Source: Xylaria sp. FL1777
Taxonomy: Eukaryota; Ascomycota; Sordariomycetes; Xylariales; Xylariaceae
Reading direction: 5' to 3'
Assembly: GCA_022578965.1 (NCBI GenBank)
Contig: MU400690.1
Coordinates: forward strand, 1 to 64,000
Length of the DNA stretch: 64,000 bases
The translations under genes and the position numbers were made by a program. Shown piece by piece: positions 26,001-39,460 of this stretch; within the stretch, counting starts at the first letter, position 1, and each line of letters starts with the position of its first letter. Below the pieces are notes generated by a model, which was given only the letters and a program-made list of their open reading frames with translations, was not told the origin of the DNA and ran no database searches.

Positions 26001-28259
26001 AAAAGTCTATATTTATATATTTTTTTAAATTATATATTTTTAATTTTTCTTTTGTTGCTTTTTGCTAATTGTTAAATTTCTTATTTAAGGTTTAAAACTT
26101 TTATACTTTATATAGCTTTTTTATTAAGCTAGTAGTTTAGCAAATATATATTAGTTTTTTAATTATTAACGTTTTTAAGTTTTTAAGTTTAAGCTTTTAA
26201 TATAGTTTATTATTAATATAATAATTTAGCTTGTTTTTAGTATTATGCTAGCTATTATATAAAGGCTTTAAAAATATAAACTTATTTAAGATTTTATAAT
26301 AAAGTTTATTTCTAATAATAAAAAATAAGTAGCTTGTTTTTTGCTAACTATATATAGCAAAAAAAGTAATAATTTTTTATTTATTTAAATAATAGTTTTA
26401 AAACATTTAATATATTTAATAAAATTATTAGTTTAATTAAATTTTTTTTAGGTTATATTAGTATTTTAAGTAGTAAAGCTATTTTTATTAACAAAAAAAT
26501 CTATAATAATGCTAAATTACGCCTTAAAGTTAATAATCCTAATAATATTACTTTTATAAATTTTGTTTTTTATTTTTATAATAAGCTTTAAGCAAAGTTA
26601 TATAGATTTTTTTAGCTTTATAACACTTAAAAAAGTAGCTAAAATATTTTGCAGTTTTATTAGTAAAGTTATTATAAAACATAAATCTAAAAAGCTTATA
26701 TATTTTTAGTTAAAATAATTTATTAAACTTAAGTTTTTTTTATTATAAAATTTATACTTTAATGTTTTTTTAAATAAGTTTAAGCTGCTATTATTAGCAT
26801 AATTGTTATATTTTTTATAAATCTTTAGTTTAAAGAAATTAAAGCTTTAGCTTGCGCTTTATAAAATTATTAATACTAATTATATTAGCTTTTTAGGCTT
26901 ATTTATTTCTTTTAGCATTATTAACATAAAATTAACATTAAATTAAAGTTTAGTTAAAAATATTACTTTTTTAAAAAATAGCAAAAGTATAATAATTAGC
27001 AACTTTTATTTTTTTAGGTTATTTTTAAATAATAAATATATAGTATTATATTAGTTTAAAATTTTTAAAAGCATTTTATTAAACTTTAACTTATTTTTTA
27101 ACGTTTAAAAGTTTAAAGTAATATAAGCAAAAAATAATATTACTTAATTATTTTATTAGTTTTAATTATAAACAACTTTTATTATTTTATAGTAATGCTT
27201 TTTTAAAAAAGCAGTTATAAAGCTAAATTAAAGCATATAAATATATATAATAAAACTATTATAATTTATTTTATTATTAATTTGCGCTATTAAATAGTTT
27301 AACAAAAAGCTAGTTTTATAAATATTACTTAGCAATCTTTATTTATTAAGTTAATTAGCTAATTGTAATACTAGCTAAAAGCTTGCTTATGCTTTTTTAG
27401 CTATTATTTATTAAAATTTTATGTTTTTTTTTAAAGAGTTTATGCTTTTATAAAAAAAAGCATTTTTTATATTTATTTAAGTTAAGATTTCGTATAATAA
27501 AGTTTTTAATCAAGCTTTATATTTTGATTTATTGCTTTTTTTTTTTAAAATAAGCTATAATATATTTAGCTTAATTTATTAATTCGGACTTTTACTAAAG
27601 TTATTTAAAAGCAGTAGTATTATTTTTAGCATTAGCTTAAGAACTTTTATTGCTTTAAAATATAATTTAGCTTTTATTTAAGCAATTATTTAAATAAAAA
27701 TATTAAAGTACTTTAGAACTTTTATTATAAAATCCTTAAAAATAACATTTGTTTTTTTATTTAAAAAGTTTTTAGACTTTTTAGCTTATATTTTTTCAAA
27801 TTCCAAATTTCTTTTTATAAGCTTTACTTTTTATATTTTTTAAAGTTTTTAATAATTAAAACTTTTTATTTTTAATAAAATATTTTGCTTAAAAAAATTA
27901 TTGTTTATTTATATATTTTTAGTGTTAAGTTAAATAAAAAACTTATTTTTATTTAAATAAACTTTTTTAATTGTTTAATTTATAAAAGGCTTTTTTTTTA
28001 GCTTTTTAAGTTTTTTTTTATTTTTTGTTTAATAAAAAGCAGCTTTTTTTAATAAAAGTTTATAATAATTAGCTTAAAACACATTTATGCTAATTTTTTT
28101 GCTTAATATATAGCTTTACAAAATTTTAATGCTATTTATATTATAAAAAGTGCTTTATATAAAGTTTTAATTAATTATAATAAAGCTATTATTTAGCTTG
28201 CTATTTATTAAGTTGTTTTTTTTAATATTATAAGCTTTTGCTAATTTTATTTTATAAAG
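23065..28259. other. Shared right flank of copy A, nothing recognised
   Basis: This is colinear with 58806-64000 and so part of the duplicated segment, outside the inverted-repeat bracket. The + strand is T-rich, which would fit decayed - strand coding, but the frames I read gave no family. A short (AT)n run lies at 24687-24705. No RNA gene or intact ORF is seen. Confidence 0.4.
24687..24705. repeat. (AT)n microsatellite
   Basis: Nearly pure AT dinucleotide run of about 19 bases. It is conserved at the matching place in copy B (60427-60445), so it predates the duplication. Confidence 0.8.
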
Positions 28260-30123
28260 TATAAAAGTTTAATTATTAGATTTTTTACTTAAAAATTAAG
28301 CTAGCTGCTTGTTTTTTAGCTAGTAAAGTTTTTTATTTTTTAGTTTTTTTTGTTTGCTTTTTATTTTAGCATTTAAATCTTCGTTATTTAAAACAAAGTT
28401 TTTTTTTTAAAGTTAATAATAAGCTTTTTGCTTTAGCAGCTTATTATTACTTTAAATAAAGTTATATATTTATTTTATTATAGCGTTAAATATTTTTTTT
28501 TTATTTTTGCTAATTTTTATAACTTTTAAAAGAACTTTTATATACTTAAAGCTTGCAAAAAATTCTAGCTTTTTTAAACACTATTTAAAGTTTTAATATA
28601 TAATGTTTTTTTGTTTTAATTTATAAGCAAAGCTATACTTATAAACGTAATAATTGTTTATATTACATTTTTAATAAATAGTTGCTTTTGCTAAATAAAA
28701 ATTATTTAACTTTATTTGTTATAAAAAATTAAACGATTATTTATTTTATTTTTATTTTTTAAAATTATATTTACTTTTTTATAAATACTTAAAAGTTATA
28801 GCATTAATGCTAAACATTTGCTTTTTTAATAAGTTTATATTAATTTTATAATATTATAGTGCTTATAATCTTTAATTAATAAGCTAAACATATTAATTTT
28901 GCAGTTTTTTTAGCATTTCTTTTAGTTTTTTTTTTATAATTACTACGTTTTTTTGTTTTAACTTTAGCTATTATATTTGCTTAGTAATATTATTTATATT
29001 TTAATTATAAATAAAATATTAAGCTAATTTTATTTGCTGCTTTTTAATAATAACTTTTTTAGTAGCTAATATAGTTATATTAATAGCTAGTTTAATAGCA
29101 TTAATAATAGTATATAAAAGTTTATTAAAGTTATAATTATATAAATAATTAACTTTTTTTTATACTTTGCACGCTTTTTTTATTTCTTTAAAGTAAAAAT
29201 TAGCTTAGATTTTTTATTTATTTAAATGTTTAATATTTTATAAAAATTCTTATATAATATTTTATTTAAGTTATTATATAACTTTTTAAAAAACTTTATT
29301 ACTTTAATTTTATTAAATAGGCTTTATTTTTTTATAGCTTTTTTACTTATAAAAGTAGCATGCTTTTTTTTTTTTTTTAAAGCTTGCTTATTTAAAAATA
29401 AATGCTATAAAAAAGCAATAGCCGTATTTTACGTAAAGTTTTTAAGCAATAGCTAACTTATAACTAAAAAACCTTGCTTTTTATTCTTTAATAAAAAATA
29501 ATATTAGCTTAAAAAACAAAATATATTTTTAATTATTAATTATTTTTTATATTAACGCATAAGCCTAAATTTGTTTAATATAAATAAACGTTAAATTTGC
29601 TTATATTATAACTTTTAGAAGTTTTAGCAACACTTATTTCTTTTTAAGCTTGTTTTTTATTTTTTTTGTTTATATAAAAGCAATTATGTTTTTTTCTTTA
29701 AAAAGCATTAGTTTTTTAGTAAAAATTTTCTTCTTTTAGCTCTTTAAGGGTTTTTAGCAATAAGTTTTCTAGCTATGCTATTCTAAAAATTATATTAGCT
29801 TTTTAATACTTAATTGCTATTCTGCTAAAAAAAAATAAAAACGTTTTATAAGCTAAGCTAAAAAAAACAGTTTAACATTTTTATATATTTATTTTAAGCC
29901 TTATTAATTAAAAGCTGCTAGCTTAAATGCTTATTACTAATTATAGCTAAACTGCTTATATTAAGCAAATCTTGCTTATTGCTAGCTAAAGCAGCTAAAT
30001 ATAATATATTATAACTTATATATAAAAATTATAGCAATTAATTAATAAATAAATTAAACATATAAATTAATAATAATAAATCGTTTGCTTATAAGTTTTA
30101 TAGTATTATTTGTTATAAATAAA
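28260..30123. other. AT-rich stretch, nothing recognised
   Basis: Copy B leaves the window before this point, so it cannot be told whether this is still part of the duplicated segment. No ORF, motif or repeat is supported. Confidence 0.4.
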
Positions 30124-30427
30124 AAATTGCAGTAATATAATTGCGCTAAATTTATTATAATACTTTAATTGCAAAAAAATAAGTTATAACTTATATATTT
30201 AAGCAATTAAGCTATATATAAATTAAAAAATAAAACAATTAATAAAAAAGCTATATAACAATATAAATAAAGCAATTATAGCTAATTTTTATTATATTGT
30301 TTATAATGTTTAAGTTTATGCTTTAAAATTTAGCGCAATATTTACTTTTTTATTTTTACTATATAACTTAGCCTAAACTTACTTTAATTAGCTAGTTAGC
30401 TTATTTAACTACTTTATTTTACTTTAA
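30124..30427 (+). repeat. Third genomic copy of the ~305-bp repeat
   Basis: It carries the same ordered blocks as the left repeats at 10478 and 48432, including TTAAGCAATTAAGC and TTTACTTTAATTAGCTAGTT. Near its start it reads GCGCTAAATTT, closer to the right-hand repeats (GCGCTAGATTT when reversed) than to the left ones (GCGCAAGATTT). No bracketed 10-kb unit follows within reach; a LINE-like fragment begins just after it. It may be a solo end or the end of a further truncated unit. Confidence 0.78.
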
Positions 30428-30439
30428 TAATTAATAATA

Positions 30440-30890
30440 AAAAGCTAGTAATAAAGAAAATATTATATACTACTATAATATAACTAATATAATAATAGCA
30501 TAGCTTTAAGATTTTAGTATGCTTAATAAACATATATTTTATAAATATTAGCTAAATATAACTTTATTGCACTAAATTATTTACTTTTATTTTTAAGATT
30601 AGCATTATTGCTAAAAAGCATTATAATAAGCAGTTTATAATACATAAAAGCTAAACATTAATTAGCATATATATTTAAACTAAGCTAAACAAAAATATAT
30701 ACTACAAAAAACATAGTAGCTAAAGCAAAGTAAATTTTTAAATAACTATAATAAATTAATAGCTATTTTTAGCTATAAATTAAATCTATAAACGTACTAA
30801 AGTAAACATAAGCTAAAATAATAGTAATAATAATAATAATAAAATTAGTTATTAAAACAAGTAAAATTAGCAAAAGTAAGCAAATAAGCA
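30440..30890 (+). mobile_element. Fragment of the copy A LINE-like element
   Basis: This matches 11690-12230 of the insertion in copy A: shared blocks include a TTTTAGTATGCTTAATAAA-type string, TTAGCATATATA and the run of AATAATAATAATAAAA. The fragment lacks about 110 bases found at 11890-12000. It has neither the 5' part nor the 3' tail, so it is a broken copy. Confidence 0.6.
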
Positions 30891-31149
30891 TTTTTTTTAA
30901 TACTTATATAATTAGCACTTTAGCTATATATAGCTTTATTAACTACTTTTGTAATTAGTATACTTTTATATAAATTGCATTTTATTTTTTGACTTTAATA
31001 ATGCTTAAAAAATCTTTATTTAAATAAGTTATAGCTTTATTAATAACTTTTTTTTTTATTTACTTTTAAATAACCTTTTTAATTATATATATTTATACTA
31101 GTTTTTTTTTTTTATTAATTAATTGTTTTTTATTTTTTATTTTAAGTAT

Positions 31150-33095
31150 TAGCACTATAAATAAAAGCTTTTTCTGCTTTTTTTTGCGACTAGCTAGATT
31201 TACGAAAATATTTGCGCAGCTTTAAGAACTAAACTTACGGAGACCTGCTGTATATAAAACAAGCCTGTACAAGTAACAACCTAAGAAAAAATAAAAGTAA
31301 AAATAAAAAAAGCAAAAAACTATAACGTAATTTTTTTAATATAGAACTAGCTATAACTAGCTAATAGTACAAACTTAAACTAGCAGTAGCTAGTAATAAG
31401 CTTAACGTTAAACTTGCAGTACTACGCAAACGAGCTAAATAAAGCAATAATAAACGCTAAAATCTTTCTTAAAAAAAACCCAAATAAGCAAACTATTTAA
31501 AACGCTTGCTAAGTTGTTAAAAAGTTATTAAAAGCGTACTATTTCTAGCAAATAAATAAGTAGCTATAAGCAAACAGTAGTAACAAAAATAATAAACGTG
31601 CTATTTAAAACTTATTATAAGCATTATTAATAAAGCAAAAAAAGCTTGCTATAGAAGTAAAATTATTACACGCGCAAATTTAGCGATTTAAAAATTATAT
31701 AAGCAAGCAAACTAAAGTTGCTAACTTTTTTTGCTAATAGCTTATGTTTTATATAAACGTACTACAAATAAACAGCAGTAAAAAATTTTTATGCGTTGTT
31801 TTATTAATTTACCTTAAAGCTATTATAGCAACAAACTTTAACTAAGCTATTATTATAACTTTTGCTAGCTATAAAGCTAAAATAAAAACAAGGTTAATTA
31901 TAATATAAAAGCTAAACCAAGCAATAAAAGCAAACATAATTTAAGCAATATATAAACTACTAAACAACAACTAAAAAGTTATTTTTAATAAGCAAAAAAT
32001 CTAAACTTAAATACTAGCAAATATATTATAAGCCTATTAAGCGTTTAGCAAAAAATCAAAAGTGCACTTTTAATTATATTAGCTAATAGCTTTAAGCTTG
32101 CTAACTAAACAAGTGCTAAAAATAAAAAAGAAAAAAATTCTAGCTTAATTTAAACTAGCTAATTAAAAGCTAAAAATCAAAAAGCTGTTTTTTTTACTTT
32201 GCTTACTATAGCATAAGCAAAAAATATGCTTAATATATATTAAAGTTATAACCATAAAAAATGCAAACATAATATATACTAATAAACTTTTTTAGAACTA
32301 TTGCTATTTTTAAATAGCTTTTTACTTTATAAATATAGTAGTAACTTAATGCTATAACTACTAAAAATAAAGCTACTAAGCTAGCATATATAAAAACAAG
32401 CAAAAATGCAACTAATGTAAATCTTTAAAACATGCTAAAAATAAAGCAAACTTATGCTTTATGCAAACCAAAAGAAAAGCAGCTATATGCTTTTTTTATT
32501 AAAGCAACTATTTAGCTTAAGCAGCAAAATGCCTAAAAGCTATTTAAGCATGCAAGCTAGCTAAAAATACCTTTATTTATTGCTTTATACAGTTTATAAT
32601 AAAGCTAACTTAAAGCTAACTATGTACTATTGCTGCTATAAAAACGCTATGTAAACAAAAAGCTAACAATTTAACAAGCAAAAATACTATTTGCTTAAAG
32701 AGTTGCTTACTAAAAAAAACTACGCTAGCAACCGCGCAAAAAACAAAATTGCGAACCATTATTAACATGTTAAAATTCCAGAACTAACCTAAAAAAAACC
32801 CGTTTAAAAACCGTTAGTAAGCAATTTAAATAACAAAAAGCTACGCTTGCGCAGCAAGCAAAAACGCAAGCAGCAAAAGCAGCAGTATTAAATAAAAATC
32901 AAGCAACACAATTTTTAAATAGTAGCACCTATACAATTAGCTATAAAAAAAGTATAAGTTGTAGTAGCAAGCAGTTAGCAGAAATATTTTTATTTAGCTC
33001 TAGCATAGTTTTTACTTATATATAAAATTAAGTAGCTTTTAGCATAGCTTTTTAAAGCCGTTAATCCTAAATAATACAATATATATATATATATA
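31150..33095 (+). mobile_element. LINE-like element with gag-type remnant and (TA)n tail
   Basis: The 3' end (33050-33095) carries AAAGCCGTTAATCCTAAATA followed by ACAATATATATA, closely matching the end of the copy A insertion. The ~1.9 kb before it is A-rich and C-retaining, unlike its surroundings: in 32821-32880 I count 8 CpA but 1 TpG. Decoding gives a gag-like protein with a zinc-knuckle-type Cys/His cluster at 32407-32457 and an Ala/Gln/Lys-rich C-terminus. In LINEs such a protein (ORF1) binds element RNA. No reverse transcriptase is seen, so it is a short or internally deleted copy. The 5' edge near 31150 is set by the change in composition only. The rather intact stretch 31180-31280 retains CpG and CpA. 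Confidence 0.6.
32407..32457 (+). other. Zinc-knuckle remnant in gag-like frame
   Basis: In one frame, TGC (32407), TGT (32416), CAT (32431) and TGC (32455) give C-x2-C-x4-H-x7-C, with a TAA between the first two Cys where CAA is expected. Gag-type knuckles are C-x2-C-x4-H-x4-C, and longer last loops occur in LINE ORF1 proteins. Motif spacing is direct; the assignment is inference. Confidence 0.4.
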
Positions 33096-33907
33096 TATTT
33101 ATATATATGCTATATTATTTAAATATAAATTAAACATGTTAGTATATATACTACGCATAAATTAACTATTAACTAAAATAGCTAAACATTCTTGCAAAGC
33201 TATCTTAAAACTTTTAATAGTTAAACAATTCTGTAAAGCTATCGCTAAACTAAACTTATTTTTTTTATAGTACTAATTTATATAAACTGCTTTTAAATAT
33301 ATATTAATTATAATTTAATAATACTTTTAGTAAAATAGCTTAAATTAAATAATTAGTTTATTATACTTTTGTTAGCTTTCTTATTTTTAATAACTTTACA
33401 ACTAAATACTTTTATTAAACTATTTAACCTTTTAAACTAATATTTTTTTAAGTTTTTTAAAATACTTAGCGCATAATATAATTAGTGCTAGTTTTAAAGT
33501 ACTTTTATTTCCTGATTTAAGAATTTTGTTTTTAAGCAGTAATACTTTTATGCTTTTGCTGCACTATTAACGTATAAACTTTATAAATTTTATAAACGTT
33601 TAAAATTTTTTTAAAAACTAAAGTACTTTATACGTAATATAATTTATATTATCCTAAAAATACTTATGCTTTTTTAAATAGCTTATAATATATAAGTTAT
33701 TTTAAGTTATTTTTAAAACCTTTTTTTAACTATATAATCACTTAATAACATTAATAGCTTTATAAACTAACTTATATTTACTTAATTAATTAACTTACTT
33801 AATATATATAGCTATAAATCTTGCTAAAGGTATAACATTTTTGTTTTTATATTAATTAGTTATTGCTGCAAGTATTACTGTTTTAGCTAAGTTTTAAACT
33901 AAAGCGC

Positions 33908-33955
33908 TTAGTTAGCTAATTAGCTAGTTAGCTAGCTAGTTAATTAACCAGTTAA
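33908..33955. repeat. TAGC/TAAT tetranucleotide tract
   Basis: A run of TTAGC, TAAT and TAGT tetramers, self-complementary because AGCT and TTAA are palindromes. It is an imperfect microsatellite. Confidence 0.6.
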
Positions 33956-34773
33956 TTTATTTACTAACTTACTAATTTATACTTTTTTCGATTAATAAAT
34001 ATATTTAACCTAATATAAATTATATTTATAATAAAGTAGTAAATTATTGCTTTTAATATAAGTAGTTAAATTTAGTTAATTAAAATTAATTAGCTAATGT
34101 TATATTAAACAGCTATTTTAAGCCTTAACTAACTTAACATTTTACTAAAAAAGCTACTTAAATAAAAATAAAAAGTTAATGCTTTAGCTTAACTTGCTAT
34201 ATAACTTTTAGTTTTTTATATTATAATTAAAATGTATTACTAAATAAATATAACATAACATTATAAAATGCGCTATTATAGCATTATTAGTTATTTTTTT
34301 TTTTGAAATAATATATTATTTTATGTTGTTTTACTATATAATATGTTTATAAAGGCCTATAAATACCTTAATTCTTGTATTTTCTTATATTAAAATAAAG
34401 CAAAAAAGCTTATAAAAATTATACTTTTTCTTTAAGTATAAAAAAAAAATATAATATATTTATTTTATAACTACTTTTAAATATACTTAATTAATTAAAA
34501 CATTAAAAATTTAGCATTTAAATAAAACAGAATTAATTAAAGTTAATAATTAAAATATAGCTATTTTTAGTAATATAGTTTATAAAAAGTCTACTATAAA
34601 AGCAAAAATATTGCAGTAATATTTTAATGTTTAGCTATATAACTAAGCTATATTTAGCTACTAAAAGCTTTTATAAATATATATTTTTTAAGCTATATAT
34701 ACTAGCATTAATATTTGTAGCTACTACGTTTTAAGTATTAATAATACTAAAAAATATTATTAAATCTTGTTTT

Positions 34774-34806
34774 AAAAAAACAAGCAATTAAAGCTGCTTG
34801 TTTTTT
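34774..34806. repeat. Hairpin AACAAGCA/TGCTTGTT
   Basis: AAAAAACAAGCA is followed after 8-9 bases by TGCTTGTTTTTT, forming a ~12-bp stem. It resembles a bacterial terminator, but in this eukaryotic repeat block no function is claimed. Confidence 0.5.
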
Positions 34807-37800
34807 GTATATATAGCATTTCTTTTTTTTTTTTTTAATTATTAGAAATGCTTTTAATACATTTATTTTAATCTTTTTAAAAACTAATACGCTTTTATTT
34901 TATATTTTCTGTTAAGTTTAAGCAGTATATATTATGTGCTATTAGCATTAAGAATGCTTATATTATAATACTTTTGTTTAATTAATAGCTATACTAGTTT
35001 AATTTTTGCTAAAATGTTTTAATGTTTTATGTTTTTATAATATATTTTTGTAGTAAAATGTATAAAATAAAGGTAAATTTTTTTGCCTTGCTACATATTG
35101 CTTTTATTAATTATAATAAACTTTTATTTATTAATTATTAAATATATTGCTTTTTACAAAAAAATCAAGATTATATATAGTTTTATTATAACTATACTGT
35201 TTTAAATTATATTTTTATGTTTTTTATTTTTTAAAAACAACTTATTTTAGTTAATAAAGATCTAGTTATATTATTATTTTATTTGCTATATTATGTTGCT
35301 TTTTTACTTACTTTAAGCTTTTTAGCAATAATTATTAACTTAAAAAATAGCTTATATATATTATTAATATTTATATAAACTATATTAATATACTAGTTAT
35401 TGTTTTTAGTTGCTATTTAATAACTAATAGTAGTTTAGCTAAAGTACTTTAAAGTTTTATAATTATAGCTATATAATATATTATATAATACTGTTAGTTT
35501 TTATTTTTTTACACTTAATTAACAAATTTTATTAAGCTTATATATTTATTAAAGATTTGTAATAATTTCTTTTTTAATAATAATAATTTTTAAGAACTAT
35601 TAGCAATATATAAAATTAGCATTATAGCAAACTAGCTATTTATTTGTAACTATTATAGTTTACTTAATATTTAGGCAATAAATGTAGCGCTTAACTTTTT
35701 ATGTTTTATGTTTTATTATTTAAAGCTAAATAATAATTAACTAGTTAATAATATAAAACTAAAAGCTTTGTTTTTAAGTAAAGCGTTATATTATGTTTAG
35801 CACTAAAATAACTTTTATAAATATAAATTTATTATATATATATTATGTTAAACTATTAAAGCTTATAGCTATATAATTATTATACTTAAATTAACTAACA
35901 ACTAAAACTTTACTGCTAAAGCTATATATTATATTATAGTTAACTTATATTTTATGTTAATTAAATAGCAAACTGCTAAACTAAACTATTTATTATTATT
36001 ATTAAATAACATATATTTTAGCTACTATATATTAAAATATTTCCTATTATTATTAGCTAAAATAAACTATTACTGTACTTTTTATGTTTAGTTTATAAAG
36101 TAAGTAACTATAAAGTGAAAAAAACACTAGCAATAACTAAAATATAAATATAATTAATTAGTTAAATTAAAAAATAAACAAAACAATTTATGCAAAAAAA
36201 CCTTGTTTTTATTTAAGCAAATATATAACGCATGCTAAAAATAGCTGCTTTATTAGTAGTACAAAGTATAAAAAAATAGCCTAAGTTTAAATAGTTTATT
36301 ATGCTATATATATACTTTTGAGTTTTTTGCTATAACTGCAATAAATAGCAATATTTTATAACATATAACTAATATTAATTAATATAAGTTTAGTTTTTTT
36401 AAGTTAGTAAATAAGTCATAAGTTATTATAAAAAACTTTATAATATTTAAGTTTTGATTTTAAATTTGTTTTTTTTTTAAATTTATTAGTTATTTTAGCT
36501 ATTTATTAATTTAATTATAATAGCATATATGTTATAAAAATAAAATATTTAGTAATTATTATTAGCTATTTTTTCTAAGTAAAGAAATTATTTAGATTTT
36601 TGTAAAATAATAAAATTAATTTTTTTTATAACAGAATTAATATTTTCTATAGCAAGCAATACTTGTTTTACTTTCTATAGTAATATATTATTTAATGTAT
36701 AATTAGTTTTATTTGTTTTTATATTATTAAAACGTATATTTAAATAAAGCTGCTTTATAACATTTCGAAACAGTTTTGCAAAACATTTATAAAAGGGCTA
36801 TTTTTTTTTAGTGTATTAAATATACTTAATAGTTAGTTTAACGCTATAAACGTTTTTATTTAAGGCATTTTAAGCATAAGCTTCTTTTAAAATAAATAAC
36901 TTTATTTGTTTTTAAGTATGATAATTAGCGTTTGTTATTTTAATGCTATTTTTAATTATAATATAACTATTTTGTAAATATTTATTTTTATAAGCAATAG
37001 TAAACATAAATAAATCTTTTTTATTATATGTTTATAAAACTAGTTTTTAGTCTATAAAAAGTAATAAAAATTTTAGTAATATTAAAATTATAACGTTAAA
37101 AAATTAATTCTTTATTAATTTTATTTTATTAATAAATATTATATAATATAAATAGCAAATTAAATAGTTAATATATATAAGATTTTTTAAATAAACAGAA
37201 AAATCTTTTGCTTTTATAATAATAATTAGCATATATATATTATATTTAAAATTAATAATTTATTAAACAAGAAATAATGTAGCTAAAAAATTTGCTATGT
37301 TTTTTTAAGCATTTAAAACACTGTTTAAGTAGTATTAAGCTTATAACCTAAATTAAGGCAGCAGCTAAATTTTAGGCCTTATACGTAAACAATTTTCTGC
37401 TTTTGCAGAAATTAATGCATAAAGGCTTAATTAATAATTTATTAATTAATTCTTTTATAAAAGTAAAACATAGCAGTTATTTTTCTTTTTTTTAATAGCT
37501 TTAAGCTTTTAGTTAATATAAAACTATTATAGCTAACTATTTTTTTACTTTTAACTTTTTATTGCTTAATATTAACTCTATAATAAAATTATTAATAATA
37601 TAATTAAATTTGGTTTTTTTTAAATATTTACTAACTTTTTAAATTTTAAGTTATATTATACTTTAAAATTAATATTAAATAAAAGTTTTAAATATAATAC
37701 TAAACAAATTTATACTTTTTTTTTAACCTTATAAATTTTAACAATAAATATTTATATTATTATAGCTTCTTTTTTTACTTTAGTAATTTGTTTGTACAAA

Positions 37801-39285
37801 AAAAAAGTCTTAAGCACTAAAAATTAAAAATATATTTATAACTGTAAGCCTATTTAAAGAAAATCTAAAAAGTTAAATAAAACTAGTTATTATTTAGTAA
37901 TAATACTAATAAAAAAAAAAAATAAGTTTTGTTGCAATTATGCTTTTTAAATAAAATGCATAATTATATAATAATTATATATAGTATTACTTTTTATATG
38001 TGCTATTTTTACGTTTTAAATTAGTTTTTTTAGTAAGCTTATTAAACCTAGTTTATTGTTTTATAAAAAAGACATTTTAAAAGTAAAAAATAAAAAGCTT
38101 TAATAAAAAGCTTAATAATGTTGCTAAAAAAAAATTAATTATTAGTATAGTAAATAATAGTAGTAAAACTAACTTTTTAGCTAATAATTATATATTAAAA
38201 ATTAAGCTATACTAGTTATAACGCTTATAATAAGAAGTAATGCTTAAAAATAAATCTTATTAAAAATATAATATTTTTAGTTTTTAACTTTTGCTTTAAT
38301 AACTTAAGTAGTACTACTACTTTTATTATTGCTAGTATTTATAAATATATAGCTATTATTTATTATATTAATAACTTAAGTAGTGCTAATATTTTTATTA
38401 TTGCTAAAAATTATAAGTATTTTGCATTTTTTTTTTTTTTTTTTTAAATATAAAATAACTATACTTTTTAGTTTTTAGCACTAATTTTATTATTACTACT
38501 AAAATAAAGTAGTATAAAATAAAGTAATATAGCTATAAATACTAGTTTAATACTTTTATATACTAAATAAACTATATAATATATATTTTAATATAATAAA
38601 TTAATTAATATTAAAAAAATAAAATAATTAAATAAAACATGCTTAATTAATGTTAAACTTTTATAACTTTTATTGTTTGTTCTTTTTATATATTTTAAAT
38701 TTATTGCTAAATTTATAAAAAAACAAGTATACTTTTTGTTTAATTATATTATAATTAAGCTATGCTTAAACATATTATATAATTACTTTATTTATTATAA
38801 TTTATTTTATTATTTATTTATACATTTTATATAGCTATATGCAGAAAAGTTAATTAAGCATATATATTAAAGAAAGCATAAGCTTTTTATAAGTTTTAAA
38901 GTGCGCTATAAGCTAGCTATTTTAGAACTTAAAAAGTGCTTTAAATTAAAAAAAAAGTAACATTAAAAAATATATAACAACTTTTTTTTTTTTTTTTGTT
39001 TTATAAGCATTATTTGTTTATTTAGCTAATTAATATGCTATTAATGCTATAGCTAACTATTAACAGGTTTAAAAAAACAGTAAGTAGGCTAAAAAACATA
39101 TTAACTACTACAAAAAATCTACCTTTTTTATAAAAAGTGGAAAAATAAAATAGCAAAAAAAAAACATAAATGTATATATAACATAAAAGCAGCCCTTATA
39201 TAAAGGTTACTAAAGCAGCGCTAGCTTAGTTAATAAACTAAACATATTAAACAGTTAAGCTAAGCATTTTTAGTAATTAATATAT

Positions 39286-39460
39286 TATTAATTAATTAAT
39301 TAATTAATTAATTTACTTTAATGTTAAGTATAAAGCTTTAGTTACTTTATATACTTTTTAAAAAGTTTTAAATATAGCAAACTTTATTTATAATATAGTA
39401 AAATATATTAGTATAAAAAGTTTAGTTAATTAATTAATTAATTAATTAAATAATTAATTA
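39286..39460. repeat. Pair of (TTAA)n microsatellites
   Basis: Two tracts of repeated TAAT, at 39286-39313 and 39424-39460, lie ~110 bases apart. Each is its own reverse complement, so the pair can fold into a large cruciform. The spacer shows no clear repeat. Confidence 0.75.

Larger units (their letters stand above)
10314..28259. repeat. Duplicated segment, copy A (~15.7 kb plus insertion)
   Basis: This stretch is colinear with 48268-64000. The match begins abruptly at 10314/48268 and still holds at the window end (64000 pairs with about 28259). Removing the ~2.2-kb insertion at 10727-12937, the two lengths agree within about 10 bases over 15.7 kb. In the first 80 aligned bases from 10321/48275 I count 13 differences, all transitions, 12 of them with A or T in copy A, so A is the more mutated copy at this end. 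The right limit of copy A is unknown because copy B leaves the window. Confidence 0.93.

Noticed and set aside
34774..34806. Rho-independent terminator
   Set aside because: The hairpin with a T run looks like one, but the context is a eukaryotic transposon block with no gene upstream.
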